The position numbers and the translations under genes are program-made. Shown piece after piece: positions 11,801-25,400 of a stretch of DNA of 64,000 nucleotides. Origin of the DNA: Alviniconcha marisindica (taxonomy: Eukaryota > Mollusca > Gastropoda > Provannidae); contig JABMCL010003092.1 of the NCBI GenBank assembly GCA_018857735.1, positions 913,925-977,924 on the forward strand, written 5' to 3'. The first letter of the stretch is position 1. Every line of letters begins with the position of its first letter. The notes beneath the pieces are model-generated. The model saw nothing but the letters and a program-made list of their open reading frames with translations. It was not told where the DNA came from and did not search any database.

Positions 11801-14800
11801 GCACTCTGTCCTTCACCATTTATATGCCCATGACTCTCCACTCCAAAAGTCTGTGCCCCCTCAGATCTCCTCTCCATGCAGAAGTGTTTTGATGACGTCA
11901 AAACCAGGATGACAGTGAACAAACTTAAACTCAATGATGAGAAGACTGAAGGAATGATTTTATCCTCTGGTAGAAACACTAGGTCTCTCTCTTCCTCCTT
12001 CGCGGACTCTATGACAGGTAGTGCATCTGTTCCCATGTATGACTGTCAAAATCCTTGGTGTTACACTTCATTTTCACTTGACCATAAAAACTTACATCTC
12101 CAGTCCGGTACGCTCAAGTAATTTTAAACTCTGCTGTGTTAGTTCTATCGATCATCTTCTGTTCATAGATGCCACAAAAATTATTGTCTCTGCTTTTGTT
12201 CTTTCAAACCTTGACTATTGCAATTCTCTCCTGTCTGACTGTCCTCAGTATATATTAAACAAACTACAAAAAGTTTAAAACAATGCTACTCACTGAGAGT
12301 TTCCAAAATTAACCATATATCTCCACATCTTATTTCTCACCACTGGCAGCCCATTGATTCACAAATACAGTACAAACTCACCTTGCTGTGCTACAACTGC
12401 CTCAGCTTGATTGCTTCTGGCTGCGTGACTGGACTTCTTAAAATTGACAAACCAACCTGCCAGCTACACTCTTCTTCTGATACTTCCGTTCTCTATCTTT
12501 CCTCAGTGCGCACACACTCACTTGGTCAGAGATCTTTTTCTTATGCTGCACTGTTTGTCTGAAGCAAAGTTAGATCATCAAACACACTCACATCTCTCAA
12601 ATTATCTTTGAAATTTCATCTCTGCATGCTATGACTGTGTGTATATGTGTGAGTGCACATGCTTGAGTTTGTTTTGACTGTTTTGATTCTTTGCTTTGTA
12701 ATGGGCTATGTGCTCTAATTTGGAGAAATAGCACCTAAAAAAGTATGTGATTATTATATATTAACCATTTAATGACATCCTTAATATTGAATACATTGTT
12801 AATGATGATAAAAATGGTGTGTGTGTGTGTGTGTGTATTGCCTTTCAGAGATCTGGAACTAAACAACTGGGTCACTCTATAAAGAAGTCATTCCAGTGTA
12901 CACCTCAACGTTCCAACCATAAACTACCACAATTTCCAGAGGCACCAGAAAAAACAATAGATTTATCTTTTATAGTGTGAGTATGAGCTGTCATGGTTTG
13001 CATGATGATTGCATTAATTGCTTGATTAATTAAAGGATCACTTTTATATAGTACTATTATTGGCTCTTGAGGAGACTCACTGTGCTCTTGTTGCATGTGA
13101 TTCTGAATGAGTGACTTTCATAACATGTTTTGAATATCCGGTGTACTTACAGCACTGTTTGATTGTCACATGGCTCGTGCCACATGAAACTGTTGACATC
13201 TTGGCACATGTTCTGTGTACACCATACAACCATGCTCCAGTTTACTTTGTCTCTTCAATTGAAGCCAGATGTGGGGGGTGCATGTGTGTTTAGCTGTAAC
13301 CTGCTACCTGCACTTTTGGCAGAATGACAGGGTCTTTTATGTGCTACTGTGATAACATGGGGGTGGAGCAGATACCGCACTAAGAGTCAGCACAGCAAGT
13401 TGACCCTTGACAAAAAAAAATCCTGCCACCCCTGCCAGGACTTGAACCTGTAACCTTTCGATCATGAGTCCATTGCTGTACTACTGAGCTCTCCCTGCTC
13501 CCCATTTATGAACAAGATCACACTCAGTATGCCTTCGATAACTCTGGTAATTTGATTTAAGGGAAATAATTTCATACGTCTTCAAGTAAGGCAAAAACTT
13601 TAACATTGGCTTTTCTTGTTCTTCATATCAGTTTTGAAGACCTTGAGTTAAATTTAAGGTCACAGTGGCATTGGTAAGGCGAAAGTTGTGTGTGTGTGTG
13701 CACTTGTGTGTGTGTGTGTGTGATCTATGCCTGTGTGTCTGCCTGTCTGCCTGTCTGTGCCATGATGTATGTCATACTTAATGTGTTTTTAAGGTGTATA
13801 CATGTGATGGCACATACCATGTAAACAGTCACTCCGATTCTTATAACAGTGGAAGCTTTTGGGATGGAGTTGTGTTGTACATGAAAGAAATGAGATCCAA
13901 AAAGAGTTTCCGTTAATTTTGCTTTTGATTTGGGGGAGGTGGGAACCACAAAAAATGTCCACAGCTAGAACAAAGGGTTTTTCAAATGTGGTGTCTGAGT
14001 CAGCACTGTATCAGTAATGTCCTGCCAACACTGAGAAGGGATATGCCGCACACACCTCACTGGTAAAAAGGGGGACTGTCATTGCAGACCACAATTATCA
14101 CAGAAACTGACTGAAAGCTTATAAAAGTCTTTGCTGTCTATATCTGTGTATTTGATAAATTAATAATTATCAGTGTGTAATCTTAAATGGAGCAAGTCTT
14201 GATGGACATGATATGTATTAGCCAAGGGTAAAAAAGTTAAGAATGCATGATTGCCAGGAGGTACCATAAAAACGAAAGGGGCAGACTTGCTTGTTAGGTG
14301 TTAACACTGCATGATGCAAATGCTGTCAGAGTTGACCTGTCCCCCAAATGGGAGTTATCACATTTAGTATGACATTACTTTTCAGGCCACCAACACCTGT
14401 GTCAGCACACAATGGTTTTGGTGACCGCTCCATGTCTCAGTCAGCAGACCTTGCTTCACTAGACAGCAGCTCAAACACACAAAGGTAAGGGACTTTTGTT
14501 ATTTCCCCATAGTTTACACTCAGTCTCACACACAAATGCAAAGTAGATTTTCTCTGTTGATAGCTGTACAAACACATAATGTTAAAGGACATTTCAGTGG
14601 TTTGTTAAAGCCTCACACACAAGGAATTAGAAGGATAAGAGGACTTTTGGTTACTTTACCTAATATATAGTGCTAATTGGAAGATATTTATATGAGACTA
14701 GTATTTATATTGTGATGTCTGTGATTGCATACAAGCACAACAGAAGCACCAAAGACGCCACATTCACTCTTTTGCACATTGGATATACTCACCTTGAAAA

Positions 14801-15733
14801 ACCAGGTTCATCTGTCCGAATTCCTCTTCATTGACTTTTCTTCTGCCTTCAGTACCATACTAACACCTAATAGCAAGCAAACTTTTGAAACTCAGTGTTA
14901 ACCCAAGGCTGATTCTCTGGATTATTGACTTTCTTGTCAATTGGTCTCAGACAGTTCATCACCAAGCTGTACTCCCATCTTCCTGCTCTATTTCCACCAG
15001 CTCTCCACAAGGCAGTGTCCTATCTCCTGTTCTCTTTACACTCTATACAAATGACTACACAGGCATGACATGACACCAGTCATAAAATACCCTGATTCTG
15101 CCATAGAAGATCTTTCCAACTCAGATTCTGTTTATGTTGCTGAAAGGTTCAGTAACTGGTGCAGGGATAATTCTCTTGACTTGAATGTAAAGATGGAAAA
15201 AATATTAAAAAATATTGATTGATTTAAAAAAAGCTCCAACTGTCATTCCAGATATCTTTATTAAAAGTTGAAAGAGTGGCTGAGTACAAATATCTAGGAA
15301 CAGTCTTAGACAACAAGCTGAATTTTAACAAAGACACTGATTATATTCACAAAAGATGGCAGCCAAGAATATTTTGCCTTCAAAAACTAAGATCTCTTAA
15401 TTTGAATGCTGCTGTTTTACACAGTTTCTACAGGAGTTGTATTCAATCAGTTTAAAAAAAAAATCATTCCTGTGCTGGTTTGGTGGCACTGAATGCGAGA
15501 AGCAAAAATGTCCTGAATAAAGTGGTGAATGTGCATGAAAGACAAGAACAGAACAGTCATTTAAGTCAGTTGTATGACTGTTGTGTGGTATGGAAGGCTA
15601 GGGTGATTGTAGATTATGACAGCCATGTTCTTCCTAAATATTCTTCCATCTGGTAGATGATTTCGTGTACTGAAAGCAAAACAAAGTTTTGTACTGCAGT
15701 CAGTAGCATTTCTGAACAGATAAATCCATTCAA

Positions 15734-15764
<31 letters not shown>

Positions 15765-17941
15765 CGTGCGCGCGCATGTGCATGTGTGTGTGCATGTATG
15801 TGTGTGTGAACCTATTAAAGCATTGCATAAATTACATAAATTACTAGTTTGTTTAATATGTAACTTTTTATATTACCTTTATTTTCAACAACCGTTCTTT
15901 GAGTTTTAAAATATACAGTATGTGTTATTGTGCACGGTGATGTGATTAATATTCAGCCACATATTTAATTTCTCTGATGAGATAATAAAGTAATCTTGAA
16001 TGTCTGTTAAGACAGTGACTTACTGAACATCTCCAAGTCCTGCTTTGCAAAGAAAGACTCTTTTGTGGATCAGACACACACAGGTTACAGGCTAGTTTTA
16101 ATTTTTAGTTAGTGGGGGTGTTGGAGATATTATTCATGACAGTATTTTTCTGAAAGGCACACTTGTGTAAGATTCAGTTTGTGTTTATGAACTTGACTTT
16201 TGGATGGAATGTGCAATGAAAAGTATTTCCTGCTGTAACACTTTATACATGTGTGTAGGTTGGGGTATTTCTCACCAACCAATGTGATACTGATTTTGCT
16301 GTGCTTTATGTTACAGCCCTGGCAAATTCAGCACCAGTGTTGACTCATGTCGCATTGATGATGAACACAGGTTGATAGCGCGGTATGCTGCACGTTTAGC
16401 TGCTGACAGTCATAATGCGGTAAGTTGAGAAAGAGAGAGAGACAGACAGACAGACAGAGATTACTTCTGCATGAAATGAAGCATTTGGACTAGAGAGTCA
16501 TCGAGGTAAACTCCCAAAACTGATGTGAGGCATGTGCTATGTTGAGATGGATGATAATCCTAAAGTATTAAGGTTTCTTTTCCTTCCTCTTTCACTGAGA
16601 GTTTTGGTACAATCATCTTTTTTTTCTGCTTTGTACCTTATTTGACAGCATGTCTGAAGCAATGTTTTATGATGTTTTACTATGTTTTTACTCCATTTTA
16701 TCTGGATACTCTTACCTTTCTTATGTTGAATTTTCTACTTGTCTTTTTTATTATGGAATTTGAGCGACCCAAAAGACAAACTTTCATTTTACACATTTAT
16801 TATGAATAATAAAGTTCTTTTGTATTTGTATACATGTCTCTTTCATTTACCATTCATATACTATTAGCCATTTTCAGATGACCAAAGCTGAGATGCTGAA
16901 CACTGATAACTTTTTGTTGATAGACCCTCATGAAGCTTATTCCTTGGCAGTTCATTTCCGTGCAGAATATGTCTTTCCTCCCAAGGACCTACAGCTAATT
17001 GTGATCAATTTATGAGCTCTGTTCATCAGTTTTGTCTTCATTTTAACATTTAAAAATGTAATAGAATTTGCCAGAAACATGAACTGAGCAATTTTGTGGC
17101 ACACAATCTGAAACAAAACAAGGCCCAGAGCGCCTGTGCAGAATCAACAAACAAGCCAGTTAATTAGCACTTGAAAGATAGCGTTTGAGTGCTAATTAGC
17201 TCCCTTGTTTGTTGTGGCACACCAAACTGGTCTAAAATTAGCATAGGGCCAGTTTGGCTGACACTACATATTCATATACGTAATAATGATAATAAAAGAT
17301 AGCTCTTATGAATGCAAATCTCTTTTCAAAGCAAAAAAACCTCAGTGGCTATGGGCCCAGCTATAGACACAGTGCAAAACTAATGAGCTTGCATAAATCA
17401 TCTTTGTTTTTTCTTTCACTTGAGGTGGGATTATTTACTTATTAGGCTCGTTTAGTTTTTTTTCATACGCTTGCTCTTTTTTCTTTAATATTTTATTGAT
17501 TCATTTTGTATGTTGCAAAATTTGTTCAATTCTTTTTTTTGTATGCGCTTAAAAGGAGTAAAACTAGTTCATTTCATTCCTTTTTTCTGCCTGATACTTC
17601 TTCAACAGCCTTTGTGTTCCCAGGTACTGTTGGGTTTGACCATCACTTCTGTCTGCTTGACTGAATTCCTTAAAGTTTACAAACCAGCCTGCCAGCTACG
17701 CTCTTCCTCTGATACTTCCATTCTTTGTCTTCACTCTGTGCGCATGCACTCACTTGGTCAGAGATATTTTTCTTATGCTGCACCATCTGTCTGGAACATT
17801 CTCCCTTGCAAAGTTAGATCATCAGTCAAATTGACATCTTTCAAATAATAATTAATAATAATTAAAGTATTTGTAAAGCACAAAATCTTGTTTATAGAGA
17901 CTTAGAATAGTGCATACACATGCACGCACACAGGTGCGCGT

Positions 17942-18035
<94 letters not shown>

Positions 18036-21000
18036 GCATCCACACACACAAGCATTCTGACTATACAAAGCTGAATTTTTACAGCTTAAAATGGGCAGTT
18101 ATACTGAAAGGACCTCATTGTATTTACACTGACAGGACTTCATAGTAGTTATAATGGTACAATTTCACGGTAGTTACATTGACAGGACCTCATTGTAGTT
18201 ACCTGAACAAGACCTTGTAGTAGTTACATTGACAGAACCTCATTGTAGTGACACTGACAGAACCTTGTGGTAATCATACTGACAGAACATTAGGGTAGTT
18301 ATGTTGACAGAGCCTCATGGTAGTTACACTGACAGGACCTCATGGTACACTGACAGGACCTCATGGTAGTTACACTGACAGGACCTCATAGTAGTTATGT
18401 TGACAGGGCCTCATGATATTTACACTGTCAGGATCTCATGGTAGTTATACTGACAGGACCTCATGGTAGTTACACTGGCAGGACCTCTTGGTACTTACTC
18501 TGTCAGGTCCTAATAGTAGTTACACTGTCAGGACTTCATTGTTACATTAACAGGACCTCATGATAGTTACACTGACAGGACTTCAAGGTAGTTACACTGT
18601 TAGAACCTAACAGTAGTTACACTGTCAGGACTTCATTGTTACACTGACAGGACCTCAAGGTAGTTACACTGTTAGGACCTAACAGTAGTTACACTGACAG
18701 GACCTCAAGGTAGTTACACTGTCAGGACCTAAAGGTAGTTACACTGACAGGACCTTGTGGTAGTTACACAGACAGGACCACCTCATAGTCACACTGAGTA
18801 CAGGACCACATTGCATTTACATGATAATTACATGAGTACAGGACCACATGAAAGTTACACTGACAGGACCTCCTTGACAATGCTAGGAAGATGCACTTGC
18901 ATCAAAACGCACTTTTTAAGTGTTATGCATTATTCTTAGTAATAGTTACACTGACAGGACCACATGGCCGTTACATGGATGGGACCCTATGGTGGCTACA
19001 CATTGAGAGTTACATTGACAGGACCCTTTGGTTATACTGACAGGACCTCATGGTAGTTACATGGAAAAACATTTTAACTACATACACTTAGCAGAATTTC
19101 AGTTACACTGCTTCTTTTAGAAACACCGTTTCTGTTATATCTGTCTGAAAATGTACCTTTGCTTCTTGAATTTCAGTTGAATTCTGTCATGTTGTCATTT
19201 GGTCACTGTGAAATTCATTGTCACTGCATGTCATGCTGAATGTACCAACAAATGCAGAGCTGGAATGTCCCCTGAGGTACATATTACTGTGTAGACCTGT
19301 TGGGATGGTTGTCAGTTCAGTTGATTGGCTGCTTGGAATGTCCCATGGAGAAAACCTGGCTGCCATTCTTCACCGTTTGTTCCACAGTGCACAAGGGGTG
19401 TGCAGCTATAGCAGCTGGCAGCATGGGGGCTTTATACAACAGCTTGCGGCAAGTCAGTACTGGCAACAAGCACTGTGGCTGATAGCAGTCTGGAGGCATT
19501 GATCTTTGTTTGAACTTACAGGAGCTGTGTTGATTGTGTGATATGGTTGGGATTTATGAGAGTGTGAAAAGAAGTGAAGCCTTCTGTTGGCCGTTGGCAA
19601 GCACACTGGCATTTTTAGCTAAAAATATGGAATGAAAAGACAGAATCTGATGTCATCATGATGATGATGGTCAGTTTGGAGCTTGTTGAATAGGTTACTA
19701 TTTGTTTGGAACTGATTTACAGGCATGTAGTGTATTAAAGTTTTGAATGGTTGCAGTCACGGAGTCCAACAGAGCTTCACTACAACCTGGATTCTAACAG
19801 AGCGCAACGGGATCTTGTTGCCCAGTTGGAAGCCAAGAACAGGTCTCATTCTTTCTTTCTATCCTTACTTACCCTGTTTCACATCCTGCTACTGCTACCT
19901 TGTTAAAAACCAATGCAGTTTACTGACACAGTAGTACAAATGTTTTCCTGTAACCACATCTGTTCAATGCCTATCCCCTCTCATTAGGCAGCCACCAAAA
20001 AAAGTAAGCATGATCAATGTGGACATTGTTACATGGAGTCAACATCTTTTGGTCTTCAGACATTTTGATGGTTTATTTCTGGGTTGTTTCTAATTGTATG
20101 ATTGATTAAACTGTATGCTGGCACTTTTTTGTTTTACTTTGTATGTTAGTTTTTTGCTTTGTTTCAACCAAGTTTGGCAGTTGCATTCATCATTTTCAAC
20201 ATGTTAACACTTTTCAAAAGAAGAAATGCCATGTTCCTTTATCCTCAGGGAAATCATGCGAGAAATTCAACGTCTCCGTTTGGAGCAGGAAACATTTGCA
20301 AATGATATTGGTAACACTACCTCCTACAACCCCACCTTGTTAGCTGAACTTCGGTTGCTACGACAACGTAAAGAGGAGTTGGAGAGTCGAATGGCTGCTC
20401 TGCAGGAGAGCCGGAAAGATCTGATGGTCCAGCTGGAGAACCTTATGAAGCTTCTTAAGGTCATCATTGGGGTTTTGTCTTGTACTTTCTTTTCTGCCAG
20501 ATTCATTCTTTCATTTTGACTCATGTAAAAAATAAATTTAAAAAAATGGGTTTTTTTTTTTTTAATGATTTTATTTATTCTATTTTACATACACAGTATT
20601 TTATAAATAACACATGTGGCTGGGTAAAAGCATAAATGTGGATTTGTGTACATGGTAGTGTTTGCATGGAAGATTGGTGGTGACTGTTTAATGGAAGTAA
20701 TAGTAATTGGATTTTAACCCCTTCACTGCCCCAGCCTGTAAAACTTCTGGGCTGAAAAGTGCACACATACAGTACATGCCTGAAAACAGTATATTTGATG
20801 GTCCTATAACAAATCTACTTTCAGTACTGTGCATTTTGATAGAAGTCCTTTCTCGTGCTCATGCGGAGGAGGAAAAAGCTGTAATGATTTCAAGTTTTGC
20901 ACTTTTATTGGTCGTTTTCTGAGTGACAGTGTGGCAAGCATGGCAGTGAAAGGGTTAACGTCCTGTCAACTGCAGAGGGTCACCTCAGGACACATTAAAT

Positions 21001-21192
21001 GGAAATATTTTAGACTTTGCAAGTTTTATCAGTTCTTACCTGTCTTTATGACCATGGCAAATATTTCAGGTTGTACAAATGAAAATTGCATTTATTCATG
21101 TTTTGAATGTGAGTTATTAGATCAAATCTCTGCTTGCTTATAGTTAGGATATATTAGGTATGTCAGATTAGGTAGATTAGGTACATGTGTGT

Positions 21193-21252
<60 letters not shown>

Positions 21253-22404
21253 ACTTCCAGTGTGTATGTTTATGTATACATCTGCAAGTGATTCAGTTGT
21301 GGTGTATATCTGTTTGGAAGTCAGCACATTTGTGCCATGCCTGTCATGCTTAGATCTGTTCTACAACTTGATGTCACTGTTTTATGAATAATCAGCTTAC
21401 CAATTAATCATGGACGTGACCTTTTTTCCAATTCTTGATGAGATCAGAATGTTCTGATTGAGGATTTGTAAAACTCATATTTTACTGGATGGGATTAGGC
21501 TTGCTAATGGTAGCCATATGTACCATCCAGTAAAGGTATAACATACAGTCTGTCATGTTCAGATGTCAGACAGCAAGAATAGGGGCTAAGCTAGCAGTAA
21601 CAGTAGAGCAGTCACTAATCTTTTATGGTTGAAATACATAATTGATTCTTGATGTTTAATGCCTGGTCAGGGTAAAATACAAGTCATCAAATCACAAGCT
21701 AAAGTCCAGTACACTGTTCATGTTGCATATCAATTTACATTTGAAGTGGGTTGGGGAAAATGAAGTTAATGTACCAGGAAGCAGAAACTACAAAGGTAGA
21801 ATTCCTGACAGTAGACAACTGTTTCTGGAACAGTTGAAGGTTGTGCATCCAATCATGGAGTGGTCTTATAGTTGTTCCACTGACTTGCACTTTTTCCAGT
21901 CTACTTCAAGGTTTTTAGAATTAAGATCAAGCTTAGTTGGTTTGGGAATATTTGCTATAAATGGAGGTTTGTTCTTTGTGGCTTCTTGGCAGTTTTTTGT
22001 TGTTGTTGTTGATGGTCATTGTTCACCTCAAAAGTCCAAGAATTTTACAGGTCACTTCCCAGAAAACTCAAATAATAATCTTTTTGCAGTTCTCCCCATT
22101 GGAATGTACACCACAAAGCTGTTTACTTTTTGAAAATTATTATTTTAAATTTCTCTTGTCACAATCTCTGTGCTATGCACATTGCATTGATCCTCCTTTT
22201 GAAACCATGTGGAGTGAACTTTGAAGTGAACCAGACTAATAGCCACAGTCATACAGCTGCCAGGGATGAACCGTGAAAGGTGTTAAGGACATTGAGCATC
22301 CATTCTCTCTACCTTTCCCCTTTTTGTCATCTGCTGTGTCCTACTTTTAATCTCATGTCAAACTTACAATCATAGTATCAGTGTGTGTGTGTGCATGTGT
22401 TTGT

Positions 22405-22435
<31 letters not shown>

Positions 22436-25400
22436 ACAAAAGAGCAGTTTCTTGCACTGTTATCCTTGTGTTTGCAGAACCAACCCACCTCACCCCGATC
22501 TACACCCAACAGTTCACCTCACTCGCGGTCAGGGCTGTCCCCAACCTTTGCTGCTGCTGCCCAGCCCAGTCAGCGAAGCTCTAGTGCTGTAATCCCTAGT
22601 CTGGGGTCCAGCCCAGGAGTTGGGATTGGAGCAGCCGGTGCTACCACACCTGGCACACCTCTAGACACTTCTTTAACAGGAGTGGGAGGAGATGTCAGGC
22701 AGGCATTTCAAGGAGCGTCCTTGTCAGCAGCTCACACTCGTAGTTTGCGCAATGATCTGTTAGTAGCAGCTGACTCTGTCACCAGTGCCATGTCTTCATT
22801 GGTCAAAGAACTCAATTCAGGTAGGTCAGAAGCAACTTGCATTTTACTTGGCGTTAGGAACAAAGACTGCATGAGTATCTGTGCTACGTTTAGCTTGCAA
22901 AGTCCAACCCAGTAGGTGCTATGTCATATACATTTTGGGGATTGGGGCAGAATTATGAATTTCCAATTCACTCATGTGAAAAGACTTTAAATAGAAGTGA
23001 AGAAGATGAATAAATTTCCAGCTATGTTTTGGGGGATTAGTACAAAATGCTGCTCAAATATATGAAATATTGTGTATTGATTTTGTTTTCTTTCTTGAGG
23101 CAGGAATGTTTTAGATGGGTACTACTGAAAGGGCACAGTTGAATATTTGCATACTAAACATGCCACAAAGCAAATCACCCAAGCATGACAAGATATACTA
23201 GTATTACAAAAGCATGTATTTGCAGGAAAAAAGGTATTTTCCTGAATCCACGTGTGTTCTGTCCTGGTTTCTTTCTTAGAAAGCTTAGAAAAAAGTCCAA
23301 ACTATGTCTTGTTTTGATTAAAATGTGTTTTAAAATGTGGGGATTAGTACACAATAGTAGGCTGGACTAGGTTGATCATGTAAACAACATTTTTGTCTCC
23401 AAATTATTAGCAATATAATGGCTTGTAAAGATGTTATTGGGATTCCAACAACAGAAGTGAGCAACACACAGCTGCACATGGTATTCAGAAGAATACATGC
23501 AAAAATCATGTCTGTGATCACCATCCATCATCATCAAAAATAGTTTCTACCACAAAGCAGTCCAGATTATGTCACCAGTACCCTCAACCACCATACAATG
23601 ATATTCTGACTGACCTAGTGTTTTGATTTTTTATATAAAGTAGCTCAGCTATCTGTGCAAGCAAAAGTTTTACACTGGTAACTTGACTAGTACTACTTTT
23701 GGTATACTCTTATCTAGTCATATTTTAGTACTTCTAGTTTTAACTTTATTATTACATTTCTGTAAAATATTTAATAACATTAGTAGTGGTGGTGGTAAAA
23801 AGTTTAGCAATAACACCATGGCTGCTTTTCCTGCTGTGTAAATTTTAGGTAACTTTTAAATTTGAGCATTTTTACACATTTTATAATAATCTGTATCATA
23901 TAGTATATGACCAACTAAGTGCAAATGGGCTCATGAAAGGGAAGTGACTGACTGACCAGTGTGTGTGTATTGGTGGGGTGGAAGGGGTGGGAAGAGGCAT
24001 ACAGTGCACAGCTTGTATAATGTTATTGTTAAAATGCATTATCAGGCATTATGTGTGTAGACCTGTGTATCTTTGGATAATAAAGTATAAATACACTAGT
24101 GCAGTGCAATGACATTATATTTCTTAGAATGTTACATACTGTACATACCGCATATGTTGGGTATGGTTTGCAAGTGCCAAATGTGGGGATGTGTACTTTT
24201 GTGTTAATGAGCATGGAGGTTTTGAGTGTGTGTGTGCCCGTGACAGTTGGCTTTGTGTACACTATTCACCTCATGACTTTTCTCTTTTACTTTTTAACTG
24301 AATCATATACTGACTTTTTATTCTCAGCTCTGTTTAATTAACCATACCAATGGTTTTATCACACCATTTATCTTACTGTGCCTGTGCAACTGAGTCTCAA
24401 TCTCAGGCACAACATGCCTTGGCTGTTGCTCTCTCAGTATCTGTGCATGTCACCTAGGTCTAAAATGCTGTGAAGCCCCACTGTTGTGTCTTTTTGTTAT
24501 TGTATCAGTCTCCACTAGCTAGAATAATGTATTTATTTAATTATAAAATCATTTACTAGAACAATGTGGATTTTTTTTTTTAAAGTTGAATGATCAGGTT
24601 AGCTTTGCCGAATAAATTATGGGTTATTTAGTTTAGAGTTGCGTTTTTACATCTTAGGCGCATGTCAGAGGTAATCCTTCCAAGATGTCCACTGAATTTA
24701 AGGTAATAATCCAACTGGTTCCTTTATTCGGTTGCAAATCATTTGCACACATGTGGCCATCTTTCGTGTAGTTTGCTAGGAGTGACTTCCCCTTGTTTAT
24801 GCCGGTACCTGTGCATTCTTGGTTGAGTACTCCTGTACCATGTGCTCGGCATGAGTGTGAATTGGGTTGTGGGTGGGGGTCGGTGAGGACACATGTACCT
24901 CTTAATCACTCTTTTCTTCCCCCCCCCCCCCCCACCCCATTCCCCCACTCCTCCCCCTGCCCTTCTCTCTTTTGTTGATATTGTCCATGTTCCTCTTCCC
25001 CTTACACCCAGTATTTTACTGTCTTGTTCAAGGTTTCAAGGTTTTATTGAGCTTTTTGCCCCAGGGGGCAAAGCAAAGTTACATTTGCACAAGACATTCC
25101 TTATAAACAAGTACATGAGTACTAGTACTACTAATAAATTACTACTGCACTTTATACAGTATGCAAAAACAAGTGCTCAAACACAAATCAAAGTTGTTGT
25201 GAATATATAACTAAGTCACACCAGAAATAGAGAAGATTTTTTTTTTTTTTTTTGCTGTTGGTTTGATCAAAATAAATCAAAAATACAACTAATAAATATA
25301 GCAAGCTTAACATTCTTAGATTTTGAAGTAATGTTCATAAGGCTACAGAATTTGGGCATGTTGGGATGATGTGTATAATATTTATCAACATACTTAGTAT

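Noticed and set aside
15970..16000. Hammerhead ribozyme core suggested by CTGATGAG
   Set aside because: No matching GAAA and no flanking helices; it is the conserved 3' end of a LINE family, also seen at 43850.
21720..22133. 137-codon frame between dystrobrevin exons f and g
   Set aside because: Exons f and g join in phase 0 without it, and it has no similarity to dystrobrevin.
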